NCBI RefSeq assembly: GCF_009741265.1
Contig: NZ_WOWL01000001.1
Location: 2,914,001 to 2,978,000, forward strand
DNA: 64,000 nucleotides
From: Pseudarthrobacter sp. GA104
Lineage (GTDB): Bacteria; Actinomycetota; Actinomycetes; Actinomycetales; Micrococcaceae
Direction of reading: 5' to 3'
How positions within the stretch are numbered: position 1 is the stretch's first letter; the number at the start of each line of letters is the position of its first letter. The notes under the pieces are model-generated. The model was given only the letters and a program-made list of their open reading frames with translations, did not search any database and had not been told where the DNA came from. A program made the translations under genes and the position numbers. Of the stretch, positions 54,328 to 64,000 are shown one piece after another.

Positions 54328-54804
54328 TTATCCGGCGGGTTCCAGCCGGTACGCGTAGATGAGGGGCGCGTCCACGCTGGAAGCGCTGATTTCCAGGGTG
54401 CCGGCCTTGGGCAGGGTGATTTTGGTTGTCTCCCGGCTGCCGTTGCACGCCGCTCCTGCGTCCGCCAGCATCGCTCCATCAAGTGATACGGCGAAGAAGG
54501 CCTTGCCGCCGCCATCGCACGTTGCGGTCAGGATGTAGCGCCCTGCCGGAACATCGGCGGCTTCCTTAATAATGCGGTTCCGGTTGAGGATCTTGCCGGC
54601 GTCCTCGATGACGGCGCCCGGCGCCGGGGGCAGCGCGGTTGCCTGCCACTGGGGGACGTCCGCGTTTTCGACGGAAACCACGGGTGAGCAGCCGGCCAGG
54701 GCAAGGGCGGCCGCACCTGCCAAGGCTCCGGACCACGGCAACAGGCGGGGGCGCCCCGCCGGCTGGAGCCGGGCGCGCAGAAGGACGGCAAAACTTGAAG
54801 GCAT
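54328..54804 (-). CDS. Lipoprotein, paralogue of the adjacent downstream lipoprotein
   Basis: 158 residues. Signal segment with lipobox L-A-G-C (Cys39) and S-P-V-V-S. The C-terminal domain (G-R-Y-I-L-T-A-T-C...A-A-C-N-G-S...Y-A-Y-R-L-E) mirrors the neighbour, 50 bases downstream on the same strand, so the two arose by an old duplication. Function unknown. Confidence 0.78.
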   Translation of the reverse strand: MPSSFAVLLRARLQPAGRPRLLPWSGALAGAAALALAGCSPVVSVENADVPQWQATALPPAPGAVIEDAGKILNRNRIIKEAADVPAGRYILTATCDGGGKAFFAVSLDGAMLADAGAACNGSRETTKITLPKAGTLEISASSVDAPLIYAYRLEPAG

Positions 54805-54869
54805 GGTTCCACGCTACCGCGTCAACGCAGCCCGCAATGCCCCGCAGCCCGCCGGACTAAACTTGAGCG

Positions 54870-56537
54870 GTGCCTGAATCCCCGTACGAGTTCACCGCCG
54901 GCAACACCCCGGAGGCCCCCCGCAGCGACCAGCCGGAGCTGCTCGCCGCCCTCGCCGCGGACCTGCGCCGGCTCGACTACACGCCCGACGGTGTCGCCCG
55001 GTTCCTGGGCCCCGCCGCCTCCGCAGCGCTGGACCGGGACCAGACCATCCCGGCCCTGCTCGCCGCCGACCGCGCCGTGCGGCAGGACGAAGCAAACAAG
55101 GCGCTCGCCGCCGTCGTCCGCCTCTGGCTTCTCGCCGAGCCGCAGGCGGCGGAGACGCTCGACGCCGCCCTTCCCGGCATCCGTGCGGAAGGCCTGCTCA
55201 CGCTGGGGCTGGTTGAACCCGTTCCAGGCCCAGGGCTGCTGGCAGCGAAGGTGGACCTGCGGCCCTACGGCTGGCACGGCACCGCCGGGGACAACGCAGC
55301 CGGCGGCGGCACGGAACTCTGGGTGGCCAGCGACCTGGCGGCGCACCAGCAGGAAGGGGTGCTCCGGCACGACCACGTCCTGGGCATCGGCCATGCCTCC
55401 ACCACGCTGGTGCAGACCACCGCCCGCCGCCGCGCCGAACGCGCCCTGGACCTCGGCACGGGCTGCGGCATCCAGACGTTCCACCTGCTCCAGCACTGCC
55501 GGCACGTCACCGCCACGGACATCTCCGAACGCGCCCTGGCCTTCACCCGCTTCAACATCCTCCTCAATGCGCAGGCCCTCTCCGTTGATCCCGCGCGGCT
55601 TGCGGACCGGGTCAGCCTGCGCCTGGGCTCACTCCTGGACCCCGTCGAGGGCGAGGAGTTCGGGCTGGTGGTGTCCAACCCTCCGTTCGTGATCACGCCG
55701 CGCAGCGCAGGGGAGGACGCCGCAGGGCAGTTCACGTACCGCGACGGCGGCCTGCCGGGCGATGAGATCGTGGCGGCCCTCGTTGCCGGCTTGCCACACG
55801 TCCTGACACCCGGCGGAACAGCCCAGCTTTTAGGCAACTGGGAGGTCATTAAGGGAACGTCATGGCAGGAACGGCCGCAAAGCTGGGCCGGTCCGGGCGT
55901 TGACGCCTGGTTTATCCAGCGCGAGCAGGTGGGGCCGGAACAGTATGCGGAAACATGGCTGCGCGACGCCTCGGAGGGCCGGGACCGGCAGCACTACCGG
56001 GAGGCCTACGCCGCCTACCTCGCAGACTTCGAATCCAGGAACGTGGAGGGCATCGGTTTCGGCATGGTCTGGCTGCGCCGTCCGGTTGAACCGGGCCCTG
56101 CCCGCATCAGCCGGTTCGAGGAAATCACGTACCCCATTGAGCAGCCCATCGGACCCCACCTGGGGGCCGCCGTCGAACGCATCGACTGGCTGGCCGTGCA
56201 CGCCCTGGAGGATGCGCACCTGCTGGTGGCGGACGACGTCACGGAGGAGCGCCACCAGCGGCCGGGCGCCGAGCACCCGGGGGTCATCCTGCTGCGCCAG
56301 GGCGCCGGCCTGCGCCGTACCAACCTGCTCAGCACCGAGCTGGCCGGCTTCGTTTCAGCGTGCGACGGCGACCTGACCGCCGGCCAGATCGCCGGGGCGC
56401 TGGAGGCGCTGCTGGGCGGCGGAATGGCGGGGGAGGAGGGGTTCGACGCCGGCTCGTTCCGGACCGGGCTGCTCACCGAAGTGGCCAATCTGGTCCGCGA
56501 CGGTTTCCTGATCCCGGCCGCGGAACAGGGCGCCTAA
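54870..56537 (+). CDS. Class I SAM-dependent methyltransferase (HemK/RsmC-like domain)
   Basis: 555 residues from GTG at 54870. An N-terminal helical region (about 1-140) precedes the methyltransferase core: motif I L-D-L-G-T-G-C-G (about 193-200) and motif IV S-N-P-P-F-V (about 269-274). The N-P-P-F signature marks methylation of an amide or exocyclic amine (Gln in proteins, or bases in DNA/RNA). The C-terminal ~150 residues are an extra domain. No target-recognition domain or restriction partner is present. Found upstream of topA in other actinobacteria (recalled). Confidence 0.87.
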   Translation: MPESPYEFTAGNTPEAPRSDQPELLAALAADLRRLDYTPDGVARFLGPAASAALDRDQTIPALLAADRAVRQDEANKALAAVVRLWLLAEPQAAETLDAALPGIRAEGLLTLGLVEPVPGPGLLAAKVDLRPYGWHGTAGDNAAGGGTELWVASDLAAHQQEGVLRHDHVLGIGHASTTLVQTTARRRAERALDLGTGCGIQTFHLLQHCRHVTATDISERALAFTRFNILLNAQALSVDPARLADRVSLRLGSLLDPVEGEEFGLVVSNPPFVITPRSAGEDAAGQFTYRDGGLPGDEIVAALVAGLPHVLTPGGTAQLLGNWEVIKGTSWQERPQSWAGPGVDAWFIQREQVGPEQYAETWLRDASEGRDRQHYREAYAAYLADFESRNVEGIGFGMVWLRRPVEPGPARISRFEEITYPIEQPIGPHLGAAVERIDWLAVHALEDAHLLVADDVTEERHQRPGAEHPGVILLRQGAGLRRTNLLSTELAGFVSACDGDLTAGQIAGALEALLGGGMAGEEGFDAGSFRTGLLTEVANLVRDGFLIPAAEQGA

Positions 56538-56652
56538 GACCTGCAGGGGAACCCCCTACTTTTCCACATGGATGCGCACATTTCTGCAAAATATGGTGAA
56601 CTAGGCCAGTATGGGCGCATCTGCCCGAGCAACCTTTTTCTGTAGGAGCACC

Positions 56653-59379
<2,727 letters not shown>

Positions 59380-59422
59380 CCGGGCGTTTGCATGCCGCAC
59401 GGGATCGTGATCGGGTAGAGGG

Positions 59423-59842
59423 ATGACTGAACAGCCTGCGCACACGGATCTCCAGCCCCTGAACGACCTCGAGGAAAAGCTCGCCAAGGGCGGGCAGCCC
59501 GACGCCAGCCCGGTGGACGTCATCCTGTCCTTCCTGAACAGCGAGGTCTACATCATCAGTTCGGACGGCATCGAGGGCGAGGACTCCCAGGTGGAGCCGC
59601 TGGTCCTGGGCAATGCCGACGGCGATCCCGTGCTTGCCGTCTTCTCGCACCCCAGCCGCGTGGACCAGCAGTACCTTGACGCTGCGCCGAACGTGCTGGG
59701 CACCCAGGGCGCAGCCATCATCGCGAACATCGGCGAGGAGCTGGGCATGGTTATCAACCCGGGCGCCGCCTACGGGTTCGAGATCAACCCTGAGGGCGTG
59801 GCCAACATCAAGCGCGACTTCAAGCGGGCTGACGAGCAATAA
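59423..59842 (+). CDS. SseB-family protein
   Basis: 139 residues. The fold-defining segment V-Y-I-I-S-S-D-G then P-L-V-L-G-N-A-D-G-D-P-V-L-A-V-F-S (about 42-78) matches the SseB N-terminal domain (PF07179), which in most bacteria has no known enzymatic role. No signal peptide. Sits 43 bases after topA and 7 before the Ppx/GppA gene on the same strand. Confidence 0.8.
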   Translation: MTEQPAHTDLQPLNDLEEKLAKGGQPDASPVDVILSFLNSEVYIISSDGIEGEDSQVEPLVLGNADGDPVLAVFSHPSRVDQQYLDAAPNVLGTQGAAIIANIGEELGMVINPGAAYGFEINPEGVANIKRDFKRADEQ

Positions 59843-59849
59843 TGTCACC

Positions 59850-60839
59850 ATGCGGCTAGGCGTCCTCGATATCGGGTCCAATACTGTCCATCTCCTCCTG
59901 GTGGACGCCCACCCCGGCGCGCGCCCGGTACCTTTCGCCTCGCATAAGCGGCCGCTGTCCCTGGTCCAGTACCTGGAACCGGACGGCAGCATCAACGACG
60001 CCGGCCAGCACGAGCTCACCGAATTTGTGCTGGAAGCCTGGGAGTTTGCCGCCAGGCACAAGGCCGAGGACCTCCTGGCGTTCTGTACGTCGGCCATCCG
60101 CGAGGCCACCAACGGCCCTGAAGTCCTGGCGCGCGTAAAACACGAAACCACTGTGACGCTGCAGGAGCTCACCGGCAGCGAAGAAGCGTCGATGACCTTT
60201 TTTGCCGTCAGGCGCTGGCACGGCTGGGGCGCCGGGCCCATCCTCAACCTGGACATCGGCGGCGGCTCCTTTGAGATGGCTTTCGGCCAGGACGAACTTC
60301 CGGAGGTTGCCACCTCCGTGCCGCTGGGTGCCAGCCGGCTCACCAGGGACTGGCTATCCGAGGATCCGCCGTCAGCCAAGAGCGTCAAGGAACTGCGGCG
60401 GTACATCCAGGCCACCCTCAAGCCCGCGGTGCGGGAATTCGACGGGCTGGGCCGTGCCAACGTCGTGGCGGGAACATCCAAGACCTTCCGCTCCCTTGCA
60501 CGGATCGCCGGCGCGGCCCCGAGCGCGGCCGGCCCGTACGTCAAGCGGGAGCTCCGTGCGACGGACCTTGGAGTGTGGGCGCAGCGCATCTCGGCGATGA
60601 AGGCCGAGGACCGGCTGCACCTGCCGGGGGTTTCCGAGGCACGTGCCCATCAGCTGCTGGCCGGAGCACTCGTTGCCGAGGCCGCGCTGGAGCTCTTCAG
60701 GTTCAAGAAGCTCCGGATCTGCCCCTGGGCCCTGCGTGAAGGCCTGATCCTGCGCCGGCTGGACCAGCTGGTGTTTTCGGGGCCGCTGGAGCCTGCGCCC
60801 CACGTGGCGGCGCCGCAGGCTGTCGAAGCCCCGGCCTAG
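59850..60839 (+). CDS. Ppx/GppA-family exopolyphosphatase/pppGpp phosphohydrolase
   Basis: 329 residues. ASKHA fold motifs: V-L-D-I-G-S-N-T (5-12) and L-D-I-G-G-G-S-F-E (about 135-143). It lacks the C-terminal HD-like domain of E. coli Ppx, like the short actinobacterial forms. Expected to remove phosphate from polyphosphate or pppGpp. Start ATG at 59850 fits the short spacing after the SseB-like gene. A nested hairpin follows. Confidence 0.9.
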   Translation: MRLGVLDIGSNTVHLLLVDAHPGARPVPFASHKRPLSLVQYLEPDGSINDAGQHELTEFVLEAWEFAARHKAEDLLAFCTSAIREATNGPEVLARVKHETTVTLQELTGSEEASMTFFAVRRWHGWGAGPILNLDIGGGSFEMAFGQDELPEVATSVPLGASRLTRDWLSEDPPSAKSVKELRRYIQATLKPAVREFDGLGRANVVAGTSKTFRSLARIAGAAPSAAGPYVKRELRATDLGVWAQRISAMKAEDRLHLPGVSEARAHQLLAGALVAEAALELFRFKKLRICPWALREGLILRRLDQLVFSGPLEPAPHVAAPQAVEAPA

Positions 60840-60887
60840 GGCCCTGCCGGACGGTGCCCGCGGCACACGAGCCGGTTAAAAGCGGAA

Positions 60888-60942
60888 GCACCGGCGTCCA
60901 CAACAGGAAAATGGGGGAAAACCTGTTGCCGACCGCCGGTGC
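60888..60942. repeat. Nested hairpin downstream of ppx/gppA
   Basis: Outer arms GCACCGGCG/CGCCGGTGC (60888-60896 and 60934-60942) enclose inner arms CAACAGG/CCTGTTG (60901-60907 and 60922-60928), with a 14-base purine-rich loop. Perfect arms at both levels with an internal bulge look like a structured RNA or compound terminator, but no T-run follows. Confidence 0.65.
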
Positions 60943-61035
60943 CCTGGCAGGGATCCCCATCCCTGCCGCATCACTCGCACCCTCAATGAGGTAATAACTA
61001 CGTTAGGACCCCAAGTTGTGAGGTACCTGCGCCTT

Positions 61036-61055
61036 ACATGTGAGCCACATGTGAG
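61036..61055. repeat. Tandem ACATGTGAG repeat upstream of proC
   Basis: ACATGTGAG occurs twice, separated by CC, i.e. an 11-base period (one helical turn). This is typical of paired binding sites for a regulator; none is known for it here. Confidence 0.5.
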
Positions 61056-61145
61056 TGCATTTCAGCCGGTTCCCTGGTTACCGGGTTGTCCACCCGGTGG
61101 TCATCATTTTCGGCGCCGGCGGGGCCTAACTGTAATGATGGAGCC

Positions 61146-61979
61146 ATGAGCAACCGAATCGCCTTCCTGGGCTGTGGATCCATGAACGAAGCAATTCTGA
61201 GTGGCCTGCTGGAAGCGGGGACGGATCCCGCGGACGTCGTCGCAACGGTCCGGCGTGCGGGGCGTGCCGCGGAACTGGCCGAGCGGCACCACGGCGTGAC
61301 CGCGATTGCCGGTGAGGAGGAGCCGGACAACAACAAACAGGCAACCAAGGGCTCCGGCGTTGTCATCCTTGGCGTCAAGCCTGTTGGCATCCTTGACCTT
61401 GCGCGGGAGGTCAGCCGCTCCCTCTCACCAACCGCCGTGGTGGTCAGCGTGGCTGCCGCGGTGTCCATCGCCCAGCTCGAGGCCGCACTGCCGGCGGGGC
61501 AGCCGGTAATCCGCGCCATGCCCAATACACCGGCGAAGCTGGGCCGCGGCGTGGTGTCGGTGTCGCCGGGGACGCACTGCACCCCGGAGCAGCTTCAAAA
61601 GGTCAAGGACGTCCTGCGGGGTGCGGGAACAGTGGTGGAGGTCCCGGAGGAGCAGGTGGACGCGGTCTCGGCCATCAGCGGCTCCGGACCCGCCTACGCG
61701 TTCTACCTGGCGGAAGCAATGGCGGCAGCCGGCCGGGAACTGGGCCTGGATCCGGAACTGTCCGTTCTCCTTGCCAGGGAAACCGTGGCCGGGGCCGGCT
61801 TCATGCTGGCCGAGCCCGGGGCGGATCCAACGGCGCTGCGCAAGGCAGTGACCAGCCCGAACGGCACCACTGAACGGGCCATCGCCACCTTTGACGAGCG
61901 GGGCCTTCCCGCCATCATTGTGGCCGGTGCCCGCGCGGCTACGGAGCGGGCAGCCGAAATCACCAGGCAGCTCGGCTAG
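61146..61979 (+). CDS. proC: Pyrroline-5-carboxylate reductase
   Basis: 277 residues from ATG at 61146 (M-S-N-R-I-A-F-L-G-C-G-S-M). Last step of proline synthesis: P5C + NAD(P)H to proline. Rossmann motif F-L-G-C-G-S-M-N-E-A, M-P-N-T-P-A (about 120) and the P5CR signature I-S-G-S-G-P-A-Y (about 178-185). Convergent with the KtrA-like gene, 72 bases apart, with nothing notable between. Confidence 0.96.
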   Translation: MSNRIAFLGCGSMNEAILSGLLEAGTDPADVVATVRRAGRAAELAERHHGVTAIAGEEEPDNNKQATKGSGVVILGVKPVGILDLAREVSRSLSPTAVVVSVAAAVSIAQLEAALPAGQPVIRAMPNTPAKLGRGVVSVSPGTHCTPEQLQKVKDVLRGAGTVVEVPEEQVDAVSAISGSGPAYAFYLAEAMAAAGRELGLDPELSVLLARETVAGAGFMLAEPGADPTALRKAVTSPNGTTERAIATFDERGLPAIIVAGARAATERAAEITRQLG

Positions 61980-62051
61980 TCCCCACCCGCTCCCTAACCT
62001 CGCAAGCTCGGCCAGGGAACCCGGCGGGCGTGGGCCCAGGCGCCCGTGCAA

Positions 62052-62738
62052 TTACGGCCGGGCAGCGAACCGTTCCAGCAGGTCCACGTGGCCGGACACG
62101 ATCAGCATGTCCCGGGAGGACACCTTGGTCTCCGGGCGGGCATAGGTGAAGTCCTCGCCGGGCGACTTCACGCCCACGATCGTCACGCCGTACTTGGAAC
62201 GGACCTTTGACTCGTCCAGGGTGAACCCCACCGTTTCGCGCGGCGGGTACATTTTCACGATCGCGAAGTCGTCGTCGAACTCAATGAAGTCCAGCATCCG
62301 GCCGGACACCAGGTGGGCTGCGCGGACGCCGGCGTCGGCCTCCGGATAAATCACATGGTTGGCGCCGATCCGGGTGAGGATCTTGCCGTGGGACGGCGTA
62401 ATCGCCTTGACCCACAGGTGCTCGATGCCAAGGTCCACCAGGTTGACCGTGATCAGCACGGAGGACTCGATGGACGTGCCCACGCCCACGACGGCGGAGC
62501 TGAACTCCTGCGCGCCGAGCTGGCGGAGCGCATCGATGTTGGTGGCGTCGGCCTCCACCACGTGGGTCAGCAGCGGTGCCCACTTCTGCACCAGGGACCG
62601 GTCCCGTTCAATAGCCAGGACTTCCCGGCCCTGCTTGACCAGCTGTTCTGCCGTGGATGAACCGAAGCGGCCCAGCCCGATCACCAGCACTGGAGCGTTG
62701 TGGGCGGGGCGCCGGGGGGCGTCTGGGGAACTAGCCAA
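62052..62738 (-). CDS. KtrA/TrkA-type potassium uptake regulatory subunit (RCK)
   Basis: 228 residues from a TTG start at 62738, with GAGAGG upstream. RCK-N domain with nucleotide motif V-I-G-L-G-R-F-G (about 19-26) and a second acidic NAD/ATP site E-R-D; RCK-C domain follows. Forms the cytosolic gating ring for the membrane subunit encoded just upstream, whose gene overlaps it by 8 bases. Confidence 0.92.
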   Translation of the reverse strand: MASSPDAPRRPAHNAPVLVIGLGRFGSSTAEQLVKQGREVLAIERDRSLVQKWAPLLTHVVEADATNIDALRQLGAQEFSSAVVGVGTSIESSVLITVNLVDLGIEHLWVKAITPSHGKILTRIGANHVIYPEADAGVRAAHLVSGRMLDFIEFDDDFAIVKMYPPRETVGFTLDESKVRSKYGVTIVGVKSPGEDFTYARPETKVSSRDMLIVSGHVDLLERFAARP

Positions 62739-64000
62739 TGATCGGCCTCTCTTCGGGATAGTGGTACAACTGGCTGCGCTGGCGGAGGGCCAGGGCGGCC
62801 GCCAGGGTCACGGTGCCGACGCGGCCGGCGAACATCAGGGCGGCAAGGACGTAAACGCCCGCCGGCGGCACCTCTGCGCTGAGGTTGGTGCTGAGACCCA
62901 CGGTGGCGAAAGCCGAAATGGTCTCGAACAGCACCCGGTCCAGGGACGCCCCGCTGATGTGCAGCAGGAGGAAGGCGGACACGGACACCAGGGTGGCGCC
63001 CGCGACGATCACGGAGATGGCAACGCGCATGGTGCCCTGCGGGATGGTCCTGCCGTAGACCTGCACGTCGGTGTCGCCCCTGGCCTCCGCCACGATCGCC
63101 AGGAACATCACGGCGATGGTGGTGACCTTGATGCCGCCGGCCGTGGATGCCGAGCCGCCGCCGGCGAACATGAGCGCGTCGGTCAAGAGCATGGTGGTGG
63201 ACTCCATCTGGTTCTGGTCCACCAGGTTGAAGCCGCCGGACCGCATCATCACGGAGGCGAACAGGGCATGCGTCACCTTGTCATCGAAATCCATGGTCCC
63301 GATGGTCCGCAGGTTGTCCCACTCCATCAAAGCCCACAGGAAAGTGCCGGCAAACAGGAGGATGAAGGATACCTGGATGGTGAGCTTGGTGTGGAGGTTC
63401 CACTTCTTCCAGTTCAGCCCGTTCTGCTGGAGGACCATCACCACGGGAAACCCGAGGCTTCCCAGGAAGACGCCGAGCATCAGCGGGACCAGGATCCAAA
63501 GGTCCGTTTCGTAAGGCACGATCCCATCCGAATGCGGGGTAAAACCGGCATTGTTGAAGGACGAGATGGAGTAGAAGATCCCGTGCCACACGGACTGCCA
63601 GAACGGCTCTCCCAGGGTCAGGAACCGCGGGACAAGGGCAAGCGCCAGCATTCCTTCGATCACCACTGATGTTGTGATGACGATCCGCAGTAGGGTGCCC
63701 ACCTCGCCCAGGCGGCCTGCGTTGTTCATGGATTCCGCGGCGATGATTTTCCCCCGCACGCCCAGCCGCTTGCTGACCATCAGGGCAAGCAAGGAGGCCA
63801 GGGTCAGCGTGCCCAGGCCTCCAATGAAGACGCCCACCAGGATCACCAGCTGCCCGAAGAAGGACCAGTGGACCGCCGTCGACACCACGGTCAGGCCGGT
63901 GACGCACACGGCCGAAACTGCCGTGAACAGCGCCTGGTGGACCGGGGTGGGCGTGCCGGCGGCGGACGAGACCGGCAGCGAGAGGATGAGTGTGAAGACC
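62731..64000 (-). CDS. KtrB/TrkH-type potassium channel subunit, partial (start outside window)
   Basis: About 423 C-terminal residues; the frame is open at the window edge, so the N-terminus is missing. Repeated TrkH-type pore modules: A-L-F-T-A-V-S-A-V-C-V-T-G-L at the edge is a selectivity filter region, and S-S-F-N-N-A-G-F-T and further M-P-M repeats follow, with about eight or more hydrophobic helices. Potassium (or sodium-coupled potassium) uptake through the membrane, gated by the RCK subunit. Confidence 0.92.
   Translation of the reverse strand, partial: VFTLILSLPVSSAAGTPTPVHQALFTAVSAVCVTGLTVVSTAVHWSFFGQLVILVGVFIGGLGTLTLASLLALMVSKRLGVRGKIIAAESMNNAGRLGEVGTLLRIVITTSVVIEGMLALALVPRFLTLGEPFWQSVWHGIFYSISSFNNAGFTPHSDGIVPYETDLWILVPLMLGVFLGSLGFPVVMVLQQNGLNWKKWNLHTKLTIQVSFILLFAGTFLWALMEWDNLRTIGTMDFDDKVTHALFASVMMRSGGFNLVDQNQMESTTMLLTDALMFAGGGSASTAGGIKVTTIAVMFLAIVAEARGDTDVQVYGRTIPQGTMRVAISVIVAGATLVSVSAFLLLHISGASLDRVLFETISAFATVGLSTNLSAEVPPAGVYVLAALMFAGRVGTVTLAAALALRQRSQLYHYPEERPIIG

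Larger units (their letters stand above)
60840..61145. other. 306-base gene-free region between ppx/gppA and proC
   Basis: No supported gene. From left to right: a nested hairpin (60888-60942), a tandem ACATGTGAG repeat (61036-61055) and a 7-bp hairpin ACCGGGT/ACCCGGT (61080-61098) shortly before proC. No good promoter boxes were found. Confidence 0.6.

Noticed and set aside
60911-60994. 27-codon ORF with an AGGA upstream, within the region after ppx/gppA
   Set aside because: It starts inside the hairpin loop, has no recognisable features and no codon signal beyond chance.
61080-61098. ACCGGGT/ACCCGGT hairpin as terminator or riboswitch of proC
   Set aside because: Only 7 bp, no T-run and no recognisable aptamer; kept only as part of the structured region.

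Overview
The window is a high-GC (roughly two thirds G+C), densely coded actinobacterial chromosome segment. Gene content and order (PbpA/PonA, RidA, Crp, MarP, Nth, CoA-type NUDIX, a Tad pilus locus beside a DUF1998 helicase, TopA) together with catabolic sugar operons point to Micrococcaceae, most likely Arthrobacter or Pseudarthrobacter. This placement is inferred from gene order and protein style, not from a search. No phage, transposon, CRISPR array or plasmid gene is visible.

Layout. 1-2.0 kb: end of an NCS1 permease, an Asp/Glu/hydantoin racemase-family protein and an SDR dehydrogenase. 2.0-5.1 kb: sterol-carrier-like protein, type II asparaginase, membrane molybdopterin oxidoreductase. 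5.2-7.4 kb: purD-purC. 7.5-9.3 kb: an XRE-TPR regulator divergent from a 75-residue exported peptide that carries the same octapeptide twice, then tRNA-Pro(CGG). 9.4-13.1 kb: a heterodimeric ABC exporter. 13.2-20.9 kb: metallophosphoesterase, PBP, DUF4177, RidA, NUDIX, Crp, MarP, AroQ. 21.0-29.1 kb: alpha-galactosidase with its ABC importer, a Gfo/Idh oxidoreductase and a LacI regulator. 29.2-35.7 kb: a second importer with a GH42 beta-galactosidase and its LacI regulator. 35.7-38.6 kb: DeoR regulator and acetyl-CoA synthetase. 39.0-44.0 kb: membrane protein, Nth, NUDIX, YegP-like protein, PolA-like polymerase. 44.1-51.9 kb: Tad/Flp pilus locus and DUF1998 helicase. 51.9-61.0 kb: GNAT, TrhO, two paralogous lipoproteins, methyltransferase, TopA, SseB-like protein, Ppx/GppA. 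61.1-64.0 kb: ProC and a KtrA/KtrB-type potassium system that runs off the edge.

How the parts fit. The two galactoside loci have the same logic: importer plus glycoside hydrolase, with a LacI regulator and paired palindromic operators in the control region (ACTCGAGT-like core at the alpha-galactoside locus, GAACGTTC core at the beta-galactoside locus). A Crp/GlxR-type regulator is encoded in the window, and a fitting site (TGTGT-N6-TCACA) lies upstream of acs. The Tad locus runs ssd-tadA-tadB-tadC-flp-tadE-tadE2 with start/stop overlaps through tadC and around tadE.

The most interesting candidate is at 7.5-9.2 kb. An exported pro-peptide ends in a motif that also occurs internally, and the two copies differ by six synonymous codon changes and no amino-acid change. 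It is divergent from an HTH-plus-TPR regulator of NprR-like size across a 128-bp region rich in inverted repeats. This is the architecture of an RRNPP (Rap-Rgg-NprR-PlcR-PrgX) peptide quorum-sensing pair, a group described mainly in Firmicutes. Other leads are a racemase-family protein with the first catalytic Cys replaced by Gly, and two unrelated large intergenic palindromes.
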